Shown piece by piece: positions 9,434-19,163 of a DNA stretch of 64,000 bases. Location: assembly GCF_900106045.1 (NCBI RefSeq), contig NZ_LT629802.1, forward strand, positions 3,844,001 through 3,908,000. The letters run 5' to 3'. Under the pieces are notes generated by a model. The model ran no database searches, was not told where the DNA came from, and was given only the letters and a program-made list of their open reading frames with translations. This stretch comes from Pseudomonas mucidolens. Lineage in GTDB: Bacteria; Pseudomonadota; Gammaproteobacteria; Pseudomonadales; Pseudomonadaceae. Position numbers and translations under genes: made by a program. Position 1 is the first letter of the stretch. Each line of letters begins with the position of its first letter.

Positions 9434-9694
9434 ATGGCTGTTGAAACCCTGTATCGCAGTACCCGCGACCTGGAGACTACATTCGTGGATCGTAAGCTAG
9501 CGGATGCGCATGACCAGATGCTCGAATTGGCAGAATCATTGACCGACGTCTTGCTGAAAAACGTTGCAGGCCTGACAGAAAAGCAGGCTGAAGATGCCAG
9601 TATCTATATGGCAAAAAACCGCGCGGTATTCGCCGCAGCGTTCAAGAATAACGTCGGTGCCTTGGCGGAACTCACCGAGTCGAGCGCCGAATAG
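9434..9694 (+). CDS. yebG: YebG family SOS-induced protein
   Basis: An 86-residue mostly helical protein. The start MAVETLYRS and the central DAHDQMLELAESL match the YebG family, DNA-damage-inducible proteins of unknown mechanism. The ATG at 9434 follows a GAGG ribosome site by 6 bases; an in-frame ATG at 9419 would place that site inside the gene. A consensus LexA box lies upstream. Identity is from family similarity plus the operator. Confidence 0.85.
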   Translation: MAVETLYRSTRDLETTFVDRKLADAHDQMLELAESLTDVLLKNVAGLTEKQAEDASIYMAKNRAVFAAAFKNNVGALAELTESSAE

Positions 9695-9858
9695 CCTGCA
9701 GATGATTTTCTCCATTGGAGGGCGCACATAGTCCAAGGGGACTCATGTGCTTTTGAACACTGCTCGGGTGCGCCCCTAAGTTCGAGCCTTGGTACATAAA
9801 GATGCTCGTCGAGCACTCTTCGCCTGGGGTATGGCCGGGTGAAACCCGTACCTTACGT

Positions 9859-12069
9859 CTAGCCGGAATGGGCACTGATGTCGACCAGGGTTTCCTCGTG
9901 CTCCTCGGGCGCTTCCGACAACTCGGTTATCACACTGAAATCGCTCACTTCCACGGCGCCCGAGCCGTAGCCCAGCAGATGGAACGAGAACGCCTTGCGC
10001 GATTGCGGATTGGCAAAGCTGAATTCCATTTCCAGCGGTCGATCGGCGGTAACGATCATTTCATCGGGCAGGCCCAACTGGACCTCCTGCTCCATCTCCT
10101 TGGCCTTGAGCTGCACATGCGCGTCGCGCAGTGGATCTACCGAACGCACCGTCAGGCGTACGCGAGTGTGCGAGCCCTTGGGCATTTCCAGGTACTGGGC
10201 ACCGATAAGATTATCGGCCCAGTCATCCTTGATCTGCGCCTGCAGCGGAATAATCGCCGGGCTGCCGAACTGAAAGTGCTGATTCAACGGCGACCGGAGC
10301 AACGAATGATCCAGCGCCGTCGCCCTGGCGGTGATTTCCCGGGCGCGTTTACCACCGTACTGGCCAAGCCATGTCGCGCGCTCGGCGATGAAACCTTCGC
10401 TGGCGTAATACCGACAGCGCTGTTGAAAGTCGCATTCGGTGAACGTGCCCTTGCCATCGTGATAACGAAGCTTGCCGTTGGTGAACGACATGATCTCGCG
10501 TCCCTTTTCATAGTCACGGAACAACGAGCGACCACTCAAGGCTGAAGGAACTGGCAAGGCAAAGTAGTCGAGTATCGAAGCACTCAGATCAACATGACCG
10601 TAGACCCCGGACTTGAGCCTGGGCAACTGACGCTGCTCGGGCGCCAGCATCAGGTTGAAACCCCAGGAGGACGCCAGGCGTACACCTTCTATGCCGTGGG
10701 ATTCGTCCGAGGTGATCACCACGAGGGTATCTTTCAAAACCCCCTTGCGCTCCAGTCCGTCGAGGAATTGCCCAAGAGCGTCATCCAGATAAGCGACCGC
10801 CGCCTGCTTGGGGTTGTCGTAGCGCTGCAAGTAATCGTCAGGAGCCGAATAGGGCTGGTGGGTACCCACGGTCAGCAGCGTCAGCATCCAGGGTTTTTTC
10901 TGTTTTTTCAGCTGGCCGACGTAATCCAGCGCCCCTTCGAAGAACGCCTTGTCGTCTTTGCCCCAGGGAAATTCCAGATAGTTACTGTTGGTGAACCATT
11001 CCAGGCCATGGGTGGCGTCGAAACCGATGTGCGGCATGATTTTGTCTTTGGCCATGAAGCGCAGGCCCGCACCTTGAAGGTAGTGAGTGGCGAACCCGTT
11101 TTTGCGCAACTGGGCCGGCAGGCATGCCTGGTTGCGCTCGTTCTGGGTCAGCATTTCGACCCCCTTGGGCGTACCGTTGTCCAACTTGTCGTAATCGCCG
11201 CACAGCATTGCGTACAAACCACGAATGGTCTGATGGCTGTGCAGCACATAGTCCGGGGTATTCATTCCGCGTTCGGCCCAGCGACTGAGATTGGGCATGA
11301 GGTTTTCCTGATAGCGCTTGTTCAGGGCCTGCCGGTTAACCCCCACGTAGGCGCCAGGGATGCCTTCCAACGCGATGATCAACACATTGCGCGCCGTTCC
11401 CGGTGCCGGGAGCAATTTCTCGCCGTTCAGGTCGAGTCGAGTAAGCCCCGCCATGCGTGGAGGAACATCGACAACGTCGTCCTCCAACCACTCTTGCGCG
11501 CGCAGTTGCACGCTGCCGACGCTGGCGGACAGCAGTTGATGCGGGAGATTGAACAAACGCCATTCATTTTCATCGGAGGGCGACAGGTGCTGAGCCCCCC
11601 AATGGGCGATCAACAGCACGAGCGGCAACGCCAGCGCACGTCCAGGCAAGCTTGGCGGCGAGGTGGAACGCCCCAGCCACAGCGTCATCAGCCAAACCAC
11701 CAGTCCAAGGCAAAGGCTGACGGCCAGCCACGGATGGGCGAAACCAGCACCGGTGGAGTTTTCTATAAACTGGGGATCGATCAGGTAATGCAAGTCCGAA
11801 GGGGTAGGCAGCCTGCCGACCGCACTGACCAACTCGGCAGTCGCCAGCGTCATAAGGCTCCAGGCCACTAACACGGGAAGCGCTAACCACCACGGACGAC
11901 GATGCAGCAATACGATGAGCAGGCTCGCCATGCCCACATCTGAAAGGAACCCGAGAGGATTCGACCAACCCAAAGCTGCCCGCAGGCCAACAGGCACGAC
12001 CAGAACCAGCCCGATCAGCGCGATGAGGCGCGCATAAGGTTGTCGTAACCAGTGATGGATAACGCTCAC
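9859..12069 (-). CDS. LTA synthase-like sulfatase/phosphotransferase membrane protein
   Basis: 736 residues. About five membrane helices occupy the first 175 residues. An alkaline-phosphatase-fold sulfatase domain spans about 225-540, and a beta-rich C-terminal part follows. Visible catalytic elements are the metal ligand in IIALEGIPG, the likely Thr nucleophile in SHQTIRG, TVGTHQPYS and TSDESHGIEG. Relatives include LtaS, EptA-like and OpgB-type enzymes that move phosphoglycerol or phosphoethanolamine onto envelope glycans or lipids; the acceptor here is unknown. It starts with GTG at 12069 after AAAGGGA. It is monocistronic, with nhaA divergent upstream. Confidence 0.82.
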   Translation of the reverse strand: MSVIHHWLRQPYARLIALIGLVLVVPVGLRAALGWSNPLGFLSDVGMASLLIVLLHRRPWWLALPVLVAWSLMTLATAELVSAVGRLPTPSDLHYLIDPQFIENSTGAGFAHPWLAVSLCLGLVVWLMTLWLGRSTSPPSLPGRALALPLVLLIAHWGAQHLSPSDENEWRLFNLPHQLLSASVGSVQLRAQEWLEDDVVDVPPRMAGLTRLDLNGEKLLPAPGTARNVLIIALEGIPGAYVGVNRQALNKRYQENLMPNLSRWAERGMNTPDYVLHSHQTIRGLYAMLCGDYDKLDNGTPKGVEMLTQNERNQACLPAQLRKNGFATHYLQGAGLRFMAKDKIMPHIGFDATHGLEWFTNSNYLEFPWGKDDKAFFEGALDYVGQLKKQKKPWMLTLLTVGTHQPYSAPDDYLQRYDNPKQAAVAYLDDALGQFLDGLERKGVLKDTLVVITSDESHGIEGVRLASSWGFNLMLAPEQRQLPRLKSGVYGHVDLSASILDYFALPVPSALSGRSLFRDYEKGREIMSFTNGKLRYHDGKGTFTECDFQQRCRYYASEGFIAERATWLGQYGGKRAREITARATALDHSLLRSPLNQHFQFGSPAIIPLQAQIKDDWADNLIGAQYLEMPKGSHTRVRLTVRSVDPLRDAHVQLKAKEMEQEVQLGLPDEMIVTADRPLEMEFSFANPQSRKAFSFHLLGYGSGAVEVSDFSVITELSEAPEEHEETLVDISAHSG

Positions 12070-12329
12070 GAAAAATCCCTTTCTGACATTAAATCTTCAT
12101 ACAAGTGTGCTGGATGGTACCAAGCAGTGAGCAGTCTGGCCGGGATATTCGATAAAAATCTGGGAAAAATAGCCGATACGCGACATGAAGAAGGTCTAGA
12201 GCCCGTTCCAGAACCATCAGTCCCGCCGGTAATTGAGTGGCTGGCGGCTTGAATACCAATTGTTTCAAGCCGTTCAATCAGGCGGTCAGATGTTAATATC
12301 TGACCTTTGGGACTCCCTTAAGGACGCTG

Positions 12330-13517
12330 ATGAGCAAGCATCAAGCTAAAGTCGAAACCCCTAGAGCTGCCGCCATTCTGGCCCGCTTCCTGTCGTCGGA
12401 ATCCGCGGGAGGACTGGTACTGATGGGCGCAGCGCTGGCGGCCTTGATTGTGGCTAACTCGCCGCTCTCCCAGACGTACTTCGATGCCTTGCGTGTTGTC
12501 TGGCTGGGCATGTCTGTCGAACATTGGGTGAATGATGGCCTGATGGCGATCTTCTTTCTGATGGTCGGCCTCGAAATCAAGAGAGAAGTGCTTGCAGGCG
12601 GACTTTCCACCTGGGGCCAACGTGCCTTGCCGGGGTTCGGTGCCTTGGGCGGCATGGTGGTCCCGGCGTTGATCTACGTCGCCATCAACTGGGGTAATCC
12701 CGAGACATTGGGTGGATGGGCGATTCCAGCCGCTACCGACATCGCGTTCGCGCTGGGCGTGCTGTCATTGCTGGGCAAACGGGTCCCGACTTCGCTGAAG
12801 GTATTCCTCGCGGCCCTGGCAATCATTGACGACCTTGGCGCAGTGGTGATCATCGCCTTTTTCTACACATCGGGACTCTCCATGCCGATGTTGCTGGCCT
12901 CGCTTGCGACACTGCTGGTTCTGATTGCAATGAATCGACTGGGTGTAAGACGTCTCTTTCCCTATCTCCTGGTCGGGGGCGTATTGTGGTTTTTCGTGCT
13001 GCAATCGGGTGTGCACGCCACGCTGGCGGGAGTCGCCGTAGCCTTATGCGTGCCGATGGGCAGGCCTGAGGAAGAGGCGCGTTCGCCCTTGCTCTTCCTC
13101 GAAGAGAAACTGCATTTTTGGGTAGCGTTCGCGGTGGTACCGATTTTTGGCTTCGCCAACGCCGGTGTCTCACTGTCCGGTATCTCCTTGGCGAACCTGG
13201 TCGATCCGGTTCCGCTGGGCGTAGCGCTGGGCCTGTTGCTCGGCAAACAGATCGGTATTTTTCTATTGGCGGCCTTGGCCATTCGCCTCGGCATGGCCAA
13301 GTTGCCGGAAGGCAGCAGCTGGCTACAGCTTTACGGCGTCGCCCTGCTGTGCGGGATTGGCTTCACCATGAGCTTGTTCATTGGCAACCTGGCCTTCGCC
13401 GGTTCCGCTCATTTGATTGATGAAGTCAAAGTCGGGGTGTTGATCGGTTCGATCCTCGCCGCGATTAGCGGTGTCCTGGTCCTGCGCCGCAGCAGTGTGC
13501 CCGTGGTCGCCCGATAA
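12330..13517 (+). CDS. nhaA: Na+/H+ antiporter NhaA
   Basis: A 395-residue inner-membrane antiporter with about 12 helices. The functional carboxylates are visible in [11 protein letters not shown] and [13 protein letters not shown], equivalent to Asp133 and Asp163/Asp164 of E. coli NhaA. Other signature stretches are [12 protein letters not shown] and [15 protein letters not shown]. It exports sodium or lithium in exchange for protons at alkaline pH. An AAGGA ribosome site precedes the ATG. A hairpin follows the stop. Confidence 0.93.
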   Translation: MSKHQAKVETPRAAAILARFLSSESAGGLVLMGAALAALIVANSPLSQTYFDALRVVWLGMSVEHWVNDGLMAIFFLMVGLEIKREVLAGGLSTWGQRALPGFGALGGMVVPALIYVAINWGNPETLGGWAIPAATDIAFALGVLSLLGKRVPTSLKVFLAALAIIDDLGAVVIIAFFYTSGLSMPMLLASLATLLVLIAMNRLGVRRLFPYLLVGGVLWFFVLQSGVHATLAGVAVALCVPMGRPEEEARSPLLFLEEKLHFWVAFAVVPIFGFANAGVSLSGISLANLVDPVPLGVALGLLLGKQIGIFLLAALAIRLGMAKLPEGSSWLQLYGVALLCGIGFTMSLFIGNLAFAGSAHLIDEVKVGVLIGSILAAISGVLVLRRSSVPVVAR

Positions 13518-13531
13518 TCACGCTCGGATTC

Positions 13532-13563
13532 AGCCACAGTGATCCTTCAGGAACACTGTGGCT
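13532..13563 (+). terminator. Hairpin after nhaA (weak terminator)
   Basis: 10-bp stem AGCCACAGTG / CACTGTGGCT with a 12-base loop, 15 bases past the nhaA stop. No T-run follows, so termination would be inefficient or Rho-assisted. Confidence 0.45.
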
Positions 13564-13602
13564 TGCGAGCCTCCTGTCAAACTCGGCCGAGACCTCCCGG
13601 TG

Positions 13603-14493
13603 TCACATTGTCGAAGAGACTTTCAGTGCAATTTCGACCCTGAATGTCGTTCCCCGCTCAGGGTCGGATGCGACCTCGATGCTGCCTTCGTGAGCGCTCG
13701 CTATTTGATCAACGATAAACAAGCCCAGGCCCAGACTGGCGTAAGGTCCATTTTCCGTTTGAGAAAACCTGCTCCAAGCGCGCACTGTCGAACTCACCTT
13801 CGGCATATTCAGTCTTCATCACCACAATGTTGGCATCTGGATAGACAGCGCGTGACTCATCGACGATCCGTTCGAAGACCGGTGCGATGTCGATTGATAC
13901 ACGGTTGACGGGAATCCCGCGCCCCAAGTGTGATCGAGTGAAATCCAACAGATCTCCCACAATGCGTAGAAGAACATCCGCCCCCATCGGGATCGCGTTC
14001 AACGGCGTGCGCAAATCGTGACCCAGCACGACCAGGAACACATCCCGGGAAGCCTGCACAGCGGCTGCGTAGCTGCTTATCGACTCCGCAAGCACCTGAT
14101 CAATCGCTTCGTTGAAACGGATCATGTCATCCACTTCAAATTCCTCGCCCGCCTTGACTTACTTCATCCAGTGGTTGATCACGCTGGCACGCAACGCACG
14201 GAATTCGGAGGCCAATTGTTCTACCGTAAACCCGCCATCAGTCGCGTAATCGCATGCAGGTGTGCTGCCGATTCGTCTTACGTGGCAACCAGTCCCTTGG
14301 ACTTTTCGATCTGCTGGCGCACCGACTGATAGCATTGAAGATCCTCGGCAATCGCCCGCAACATGAGTTCGGCATGATCGCGCAATCCAACGGAGTCCAA
14401 CGGTGAGCAATCCGTACGGATTGTTCGCGCGAAGTTCTCCCACTCTTGAAGGATCGGCTCGATATGACTGATCAAGAAACTGGAAAGACGCAC
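13603..14493 (-). pseudogene. Degraded sensor histidine kinase
   Basis: Pieces of one kinase lie in order but in different frames. An N-terminal RsbRD-like sensor segment (start at 14493, SHIEPILQEWENFARTI) stops at 14278. Its continuation (QLASEFRALRAS) is in another frame near 14165-14220. The H-box part (VVLGHDLRTPLNAI) and RLEQVFSN are in a third frame (13709-14134). The ATPase end (ENGPYASLGLGLFIVDQI) is in a fourth piece ending at 13603. Compared with intact pseudomonad homologues, about 25 residues are missing between ADVLL and RIVGDLL, and the whole N-box region is missing before ENGPYASL. It therefore cannot make an active kinase. Confidence 0.85.
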
Positions 14494-14624
14494 GGCTATT
14501 AATCCTTAATGGCGTAAGCCCGCAAGCAAACAGATGCATGCTGGAGGTGAACATTTGAATGTTGCAAGAATGGCTTTAACCGATAGGTTGCCGGCTATGC
14601 CTTTAGAGGGGCGGAAATTAAAGG

Positions 14625-14954
14625 TTACTGTGAGTCGATCAGAAGTGTTGAGAGGATCATGGAGACGGTACGCTGATCGGTTGGGTTCAATCTGCGGTAG
14701 TTTTCGACCAGCGCAATTTCGCTTTCGACCAGCGGGTATGCGCTCGAAGCCGTTCGCTCTCCGGTAAGCACATAAAGCACATCGACGCCTCGACGCCAAA
14801 TGGCCACAAGGTAACCAGACCTTGGCTGCCTGCTATCGTTCTCATACTTCCCTTGCGCATTCGTTGCGACGCCACCGAGTGCACCAAATTCATGCTGAGA
14901 AAGCCGAAAAGTGCGACGTATTTCTTTTAATCGTCCACCGAAACTACTGTTCAT
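14625..14954 (-). CDS. XRE-family HTH transcriptional regulator
   Basis: 109 residues. An N-terminal Cro/CI-type HTH spans about 5-60 (FGGRLKEIRRTFRLSQHEFGALGGVA, here shortened: key helix SQHEFGALGGVATNAQGKYE). A short C-terminal helical segment follows (LVENYRRLNPTDQRTVSMIL). This arrangement is common for phage- or island-type repressors. The ATG at 14954 sits 5 bases after AGAGG; the ATG at 14957 is too close to that site. It lies beside the broken kinase in a gene-poor stretch and may be the remnant of a transferred segment. The target is unknown. Confidence 0.7.
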   Translation of the reverse strand: MNSSFGGRLKEIRRTFRLSQHEFGALGGVATNAQGKYENDSRQPRSGYLVAIWRRGVDVLYVLTGERTASSAYPLVESEIALVENYRRLNPTDQRTVSMILSTLLIDSQ

Positions 14955-15014
14955 CATGGCCTCTTGAACTCTGAAGTTTTCCAACCTGCCGGAGTGCAGG
15001 CGATACCAGGCTTA

Positions 15015-15245
15015 TCAAGGCTCTGTCTTGGCATCGTTCCAGGCTTTTCTGGCCTCAAGATACTTGGCTCGCGCCGCGTTTTTGGCCTCATGAAACTTCT
15101 GGGCGGTTTCCGCGGAAATGGGTGTGATGCTCAGAAGCTGATAGGCCTTGTCATCAAGACGGTCAGCTTCTCTGAATAATTCGTTACTTTGCTCCCTGGC
15201 AGGGCACCACTCGGGCTGGGTAATTGGCTTGGCCTTGCCTTTCAT
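15015..15245 (-). CDS. Small charged helical protein of unknown function
   Basis: 76 residues, rich in Ala, Lys and Glu and predicted helical (ELFREADRLDDKAYQLL, KFHEAKNAARAKYLEARKAW). No signal peptide, membrane segment or cysteine pair is visible. The call rests on a strong ribosome site (AGGAGAGGAC) 6 bases before the ATG at 15245 and on codon use. I do not recognise the family. It lies 60 bases upstream of the XRE regulator on the same strand and could share a transcript with it. Confidence 0.55.
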   Translation of the reverse strand: MKGKAKPITQPEWCPAREQSNELFREADRLDDKAYQLLSITPISAETAQKFHEAKNAARAKYLEARKAWNDAKTEP

Positions 15246-15546
15246 ATTGTCCTCTCCTGTGCATCATCGCTGCAGGACGAGCACGCTCACTTTTCATCAG
15301 CACACCTTGGGTATGGTGGACAATGAACGTAATAGCAAACGGAAAAAACAGCCGGGATAGTGGCCTTATGAATCTGCATCTGCGCCTGTCGGGGATACCG
15401 GCAAAGTGAGCGGCCAACCCCCGCCCCACGCGCTTAACATCCAAAACCAACCCACGGCAAAAGTATTTATTTGAATACATCAATGACGCCATCATTCACT
15501 CGTCCGAGTGTCTTTAGCGTTGTTCCGCGCCCCCAAACCACGCGAT
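15246..15546. other. Gene-free stretch before the dehydrogenase gene
   Basis: About 300 bases with no convincing gene. Overlapping open frames exist on both strands but lack ribosome sites and recognisable domains. It belongs to the decayed zone that begins after nhaA. Confidence 0.5.
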
Positions 15547-16581
15547 TTACACGCTGTCCGACGGCGGATACAACAAGCGTTCCGCCAATTCATCGGCAAC
15601 CCTGGCGGGTGAGCGTTTTTCAGCCTGGGCGTGGGCAAAAATCTCAGTCAGACGCGCGCCGATATTCGACAGATGAGCGGTGATGGTGGCGAGTTCCGCG
15701 CCGCCGTGCTTGAGGGCGACGTAGATCAGGCCGCCGGAATTGATGACGTAGTCCGGCGCGTAGAGAATGCCCCGCCCTTCCAACTGATCGGCCACTTGCA
15801 GATGAGTCAGTTGCGCGCTGGCGGAACCGGCTACCGCTGCGCAACGTAACTGGCCGACACTTTGGCGATTGAGCACCGCGCCCAGGCCGCAAGGCGCGAG
15901 AATGTCGCAGGGAGTGCTGAGCAAGGCATCGTTGGCAATCGGATGGGCGCCCAACTGTTCCATGGCCAACTGCACTTTACCGTGGTCGATGTCACTCACC
16001 AGCAATTCGGCGCCTGCGGCGTGCAGTTGTTCAGCCAGGGCAAAACCGACATTCCCCAGGCCTTGGATCGCCACGCGCAAACCTTCCAGGTTATCGCTGC
16101 CGAGGCGAGCCATGGCGGTGGTGCGGATGCCGGCAAATACGCCCATGGCCGCGTGAGGCGAGGGGTCACCCGCCGCAGAAGTGCTGGTGACGAAACGGGT
16201 TTGCTGGGCAATACAATCCATGTCGGCCACTGAGGTACCGCTATCAATGGCGGTGACGTAGCGACCGTCCAACTGCTCGATACAACGACCAAACGCTTCG
16301 AACAGGGCTGCCCGACTTTCCACATGCGCGGGGCGAATGATCACCGCATTGCCGCCGCCCACCGGCAAACCAGCCAAGGCGGCCTTGTAGCTCATGCCCT
16401 GGGCCAGGCGCGCAGCATCCGCCACGGCACTTTCGTCGTCGGGGTAAGCCAGGTAGCGGCAACCGCCCAGGGCGGGACCCCGGCGACTGCTGTGGATAGC
16501 AATGATCGCCCTCAACCCGGTCACCGGGTCGATGCTCAGGTGCAGCGATTCAAGGCGGTTGCTGTGCATGAGAGCAAACAT
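15547..16581 (-). CDS. Leu/Phe/Val dehydrogenase homologue with substituted catalytic residues
   Basis: 344 residues, full length for the family, with a C-terminal NAD-binding Rossmann motif (GLGNVG, about 174-179). Family enzymes oxidatively deaminate branched-chain or aromatic amino acids. The substrate-carboxylate lysine is present (SYKAA, Lys66). The catalytic lysine of the GGGK motif is Asn78 (GGGNAV, codon at 16348-16350), and the conserved Asn pair of the AANNQ motif is Ser255-Ala256 (SASAQ). Close pseudomonad homologues from memory keep both motifs, so this copy is probably inactive or repurposed. The ATG at 16581 follows GGGAG; the TTG at 16587 is less likely. Confidence 0.85.
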   Translation of the reverse strand: MFALMHSNRLESLHLSIDPVTGLRAIIAIHSSRRGPALGGCRYLAYPDDESAVADAARLAQGMSYKAALAGLPVGGGNAVIIRPAHVESRAALFEAFGRCIEQLDGRYVTAIDSGTSVADMDCIAQQTRFVTSTSAAGDPSPHAAMGVFAGIRTTAMARLGSDNLEGLRVAIQGLGNVGFALAEQLHAAGAELLVSDIDHGKVQLAMEQLGAHPIANDALLSTPCDILAPCGLGAVLNRQSVGQLRCAAVAGSASAQLTHLQVADQLEGRGILYAPDYVINSGGLIYVALKHGGAELATITAHLSNIGARLTEIFAHAQAEKRSPARVADELAERLLYPPSDSV

Positions 16582-16767
16582 CGTCAAGCTCCCGAATCAC
16601 TTATTGTAGGCGCCAAGTATAGAACTGACGTTGGAAACCTGCCGAAACACGCAGGAATAAGCCAGCCGGTTTTGCAGGGTTTGCGACATAAACAAAGAGG
16701 TCGCGACCCCAGGCACTGGACGAATACTCGCAGTAAGGCTAAAACGAGGCATCTGCCGGAGAACCCA

Positions 16768-17571
16768 ATGAATCCCCGCCAAGCCTTTTTCGCCTGTCTG
16801 GATTGCTCCCCGCCCGCACTGTTCGAAGCCGCGCTGTGGATAGCTGCCGAGCATGATCCGGCCGTCGAGCCGCATAAGCTGCTGGCCGACATCAACGTGC
16901 TGCGACAACAAATCAGCCTGGACATGCCCTTGCTTGCCCCCGATGAACTGGGACAACCGCTGCTGCGACGGATGAACGACCTGGGTTTCGCTCAGGATGA
17001 CTTCACCCCGTTGCGCCCCGCCGCCGCCCTACTGGACAAGGTTTTGCAACGCCGGCGCGGACAGCCGTTGGCCTTGGCGCTGATTGCACTGGAGCTGGCG
17101 CAACGCCTGAACATTCCGATGGTCGGCGTCAACTTTCCGGGGCACTTCCTGCTGCGGGTGAGCGGCGCCGATCATCTGCTTGACCCGTGCGGCGGTCGGC
17201 GCCTGTACCCCAATGACTGCCGTGAGCTGCTACAACGCCAATACGGCCCCAACCTCAAGCTGCAAGCCGATCACCTGCACACCGCCGAGCCCAGGCTTAT
17301 CCTGCAACGACTGTCACGTAACCTGCGTCAGCTGCACTTATCCAACGACAACCACCTCGCTGCCCTGGTGGACGCCGAGCGGGTGCTGGAACTGGGAAAT
17401 GCCAGCGCCGCCGACTACCTGGCGCGGGCCAGCCTGTATAAGCACCTGGACTGCCCGAATGCCGAGCGCTTCGATCTTGAACATGCGCTGATGCTCAGCG
17501 AAGACCCGGTCCAACGCTTGCGCCTGACTGAGCGGCTAGGCCATCTGCCGCCCAATTCAGTGGTGCACTGA
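16768..17571 (+). CDS. SirB1-family transglutaminase-like/TPR protein
   Basis: 267 residues. A transglutaminase-like SirB1 domain spans about 25-180 (RRGQPLALALIALELAQRL, NFPGHFLLRV). A TPR-like helical tail follows (ASLYKHLDCPNAERFDLEHAL). It corresponds to the protein often linked to prmC/hemK in other genomes; biochemical function is unknown. The start at 16768 follows GGAG by 7 bases. It is divergent from the dehydrogenase gene. Confidence 0.8.
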   Translation: MNPRQAFFACLDCSPPALFEAALWIAAEHDPAVEPHKLLADINVLRQQISLDMPLLAPDELGQPLLRRMNDLGFAQDDFTPLRPAAALLDKVLQRRRGQPLALALIALELAQRLNIPMVGVNFPGHFLLRVSGADHLLDPCGGRRLYPNDCRELLQRQYGPNLKLQADHLHTAEPRLILQRLSRNLRQLHLSNDNHLAALVDAERVLELGNASAADYLARASLYKHLDCPNAERFDLEHALMLSEDPVQRLRLTERLGHLPPNSVVH

Positions 17572-17733
17572 GCCCCTTGGCGTAAGCTGGAGCGCCTCCA
17601 TGGACGAGATTGTCATGCCCCTGCGCTCGCCGAACGTTATCTCGAAGATCTCCATCAGCGCCTGCCAGGCACCACCAGGGCAGCTTTTGCCAACCTGGCG
17701 GGAGTCGCCGTCCTTCGGCAAAACGACGGCACC

Positions 17734-19098
17734 TTAGCCACCGACTGGGGACTGCGCTTGATCACGGCTGGGCGTTGTTAGTGCATCCTCGGGCGCACGG
17801 ACCTGAATGATCAACAACGCTGCCACCACCGCAGGAATCGCGCAGAAAAAGAAGATCTGCTGCACCGGCACATGCATCGCCAGCAACATGCTGCCGAACA
17901 GCGGCCCCAGGATCGAGCCAAAACGCCCGACGCCAAGCGCCCAGCCTGTCCCCGTAGCGCGCACATGGGCCGGGTAAAAATTGCTGGCGAACGCGTTGAG
18001 GGTCAATTGCCCACCAATGATGCAGAAGCCGGCAGCAAACACAAAAGCCACCAGGTAGCGCGGGTTATCGTGATTAAGGCCCAACAGAATCGTGCACAGC
18101 GCCGCCGCTGCAAGTATCCCGGAGAGCAGTCGAACCTTGCTTTTCAGGCGATCGGCAAACCATGCCATACCGATGGCGCCCAAGGTGCCAGCGAATAGGA
18201 ACATTGAAGTCAGCAGATTGGCTTCGTTCAAGCCCAGGCCACTTTCCAGCAGCAGCGAGGGGAGCCAACTGATCATGAAATACAGCAAGATCAAACTGAC
18301 AAAAAACGTCGACCAAATCAGCAAGGTTGGACGTGCGTAACCGTGACGGAACAATTCCACTACCGGCAGTTTGCTGCCCTGCTCTTGACGATTCTGCTCC
18401 TCACTCGCCAAAGGGGCTTGCCAGTCCGGCAGCATCCGCGCGGTGACTTTTTGCAGGCGCGTATACGGCGGAGCATCCCGCAGCAAACGCGGCAACGACT
18501 CCGGCAGCCACCACACCAGAAATGGAAACAGCAGCAACGGCGTCACGCCGCCTGCGAGAAATACCGCCTGCCAGCCAAAACTGTCGATAAATCCGGCGGC
18601 GACAAACCCACCCGCGGCCCCTCCGAAGGAAAAACCGCACGCGGCCAGCGTCACCATCAAGGTGCGCAGGCGCGGTGGTGAATACTCCGACATCAGAGCC
18701 ATGGCACTGGGCATCGCGCCTCCCATGCCGATGCCGCAAATAAAACGCGCCGCCATCAGCGTCTCCAGGGAATTGGCGAACACCATCAGGACTGTAAGGC
18801 TGGCATAGATCAGTACACAGGCCAGAAGGATGCGCCGTACACCAAAGCGATCAGCCAATGGCGTCACAGCCAGCGAACCCAAAGTCAGCCCCAACAGGTT
18901 GGCGCTGAACACGGGCCCGAATGCGGCTTTTTCCAGGCCCCAATCCGCTGCCAATGCTGGCACTACATAGCCTAGGACTTGGGCGTCATAGCCGTCCGTC
19001 ACCAACAACAATGCCAACAACAAAAGAATCAACCACTGATAGCGCGACACCGGACGGGTATCGAGTGCCGCGCGAAAGCTCGCAATCTGATTGTGCAT
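17734..19098 (-). CDS. MFS aromatic acid:H+ symporter (PcaK/MhpT-like)
   Basis: 454 residues with 12 predicted membrane helices. Helix 1 carries the AAHS-family signature DGYDAQVLGY, and loop 2-3 carries LADRFGVRR. Family members import hydroxylated aromatic acids. It follows maiA by 65 bases on the same strand, so it may be the last gene of the homogentisate operon. A substrate such as homogentisate or a phenylacetate derivative is therefore inferred, not shown. Confidence 0.8.
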   Translation of the reverse strand: MHNQIASFRAALDTRPVSRYQWLILLLLALLLVTDGYDAQVLGYVVPALAADWGLEKAAFGPVFSANLLGLTLGSLAVTPLADRFGVRRILLACVLIYASLTVLMVFANSLETLMAARFICGIGMGGAMPSAMALMSEYSPPRLRTLMVTLAACGFSFGGAAGGFVAAGFIDSFGWQAVFLAGGVTPLLLFPFLVWWLPESLPRLLRDAPPYTRLQKVTARMLPDWQAPLASEEQNRQEQGSKLPVVELFRHGYARPTLLIWSTFFVSLILLYFMISWLPSLLLESGLGLNEANLLTSMFLFAGTLGAIGMAWFADRLKSKVRLLSGILAAAALCTILLGLNHDNPRYLVAFVFAAGFCIIGGQLTLNAFASNFYPAHVRATGTGWALGVGRFGSILGPLFGSMLLAMHVPVQQIFFFCAIPAVVAALLIIQVRAPEDALTTPSRDQAQSPVGG

Positions 19099-19163
19099 CG
19101 CAAGGAACCTGTTTTGTTTTTATGGTGTTCCCGCCTCTATGAAAGACGGTTGCGTACAACATG

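Noticed and set aside
12052..12252. A 66-codon + strand frame between the sulfatase-like gene and nhaA
   Set aside because: It begins antisense to the sulfatase start, has no ribosome site and no family resemblance.
15184..15495. A 103-codon minus-strand frame overlapping the 76-residue protein
   Set aside because: The alternative frame at 15015-15245 has a far better ribosome site; this one has none and no domain.
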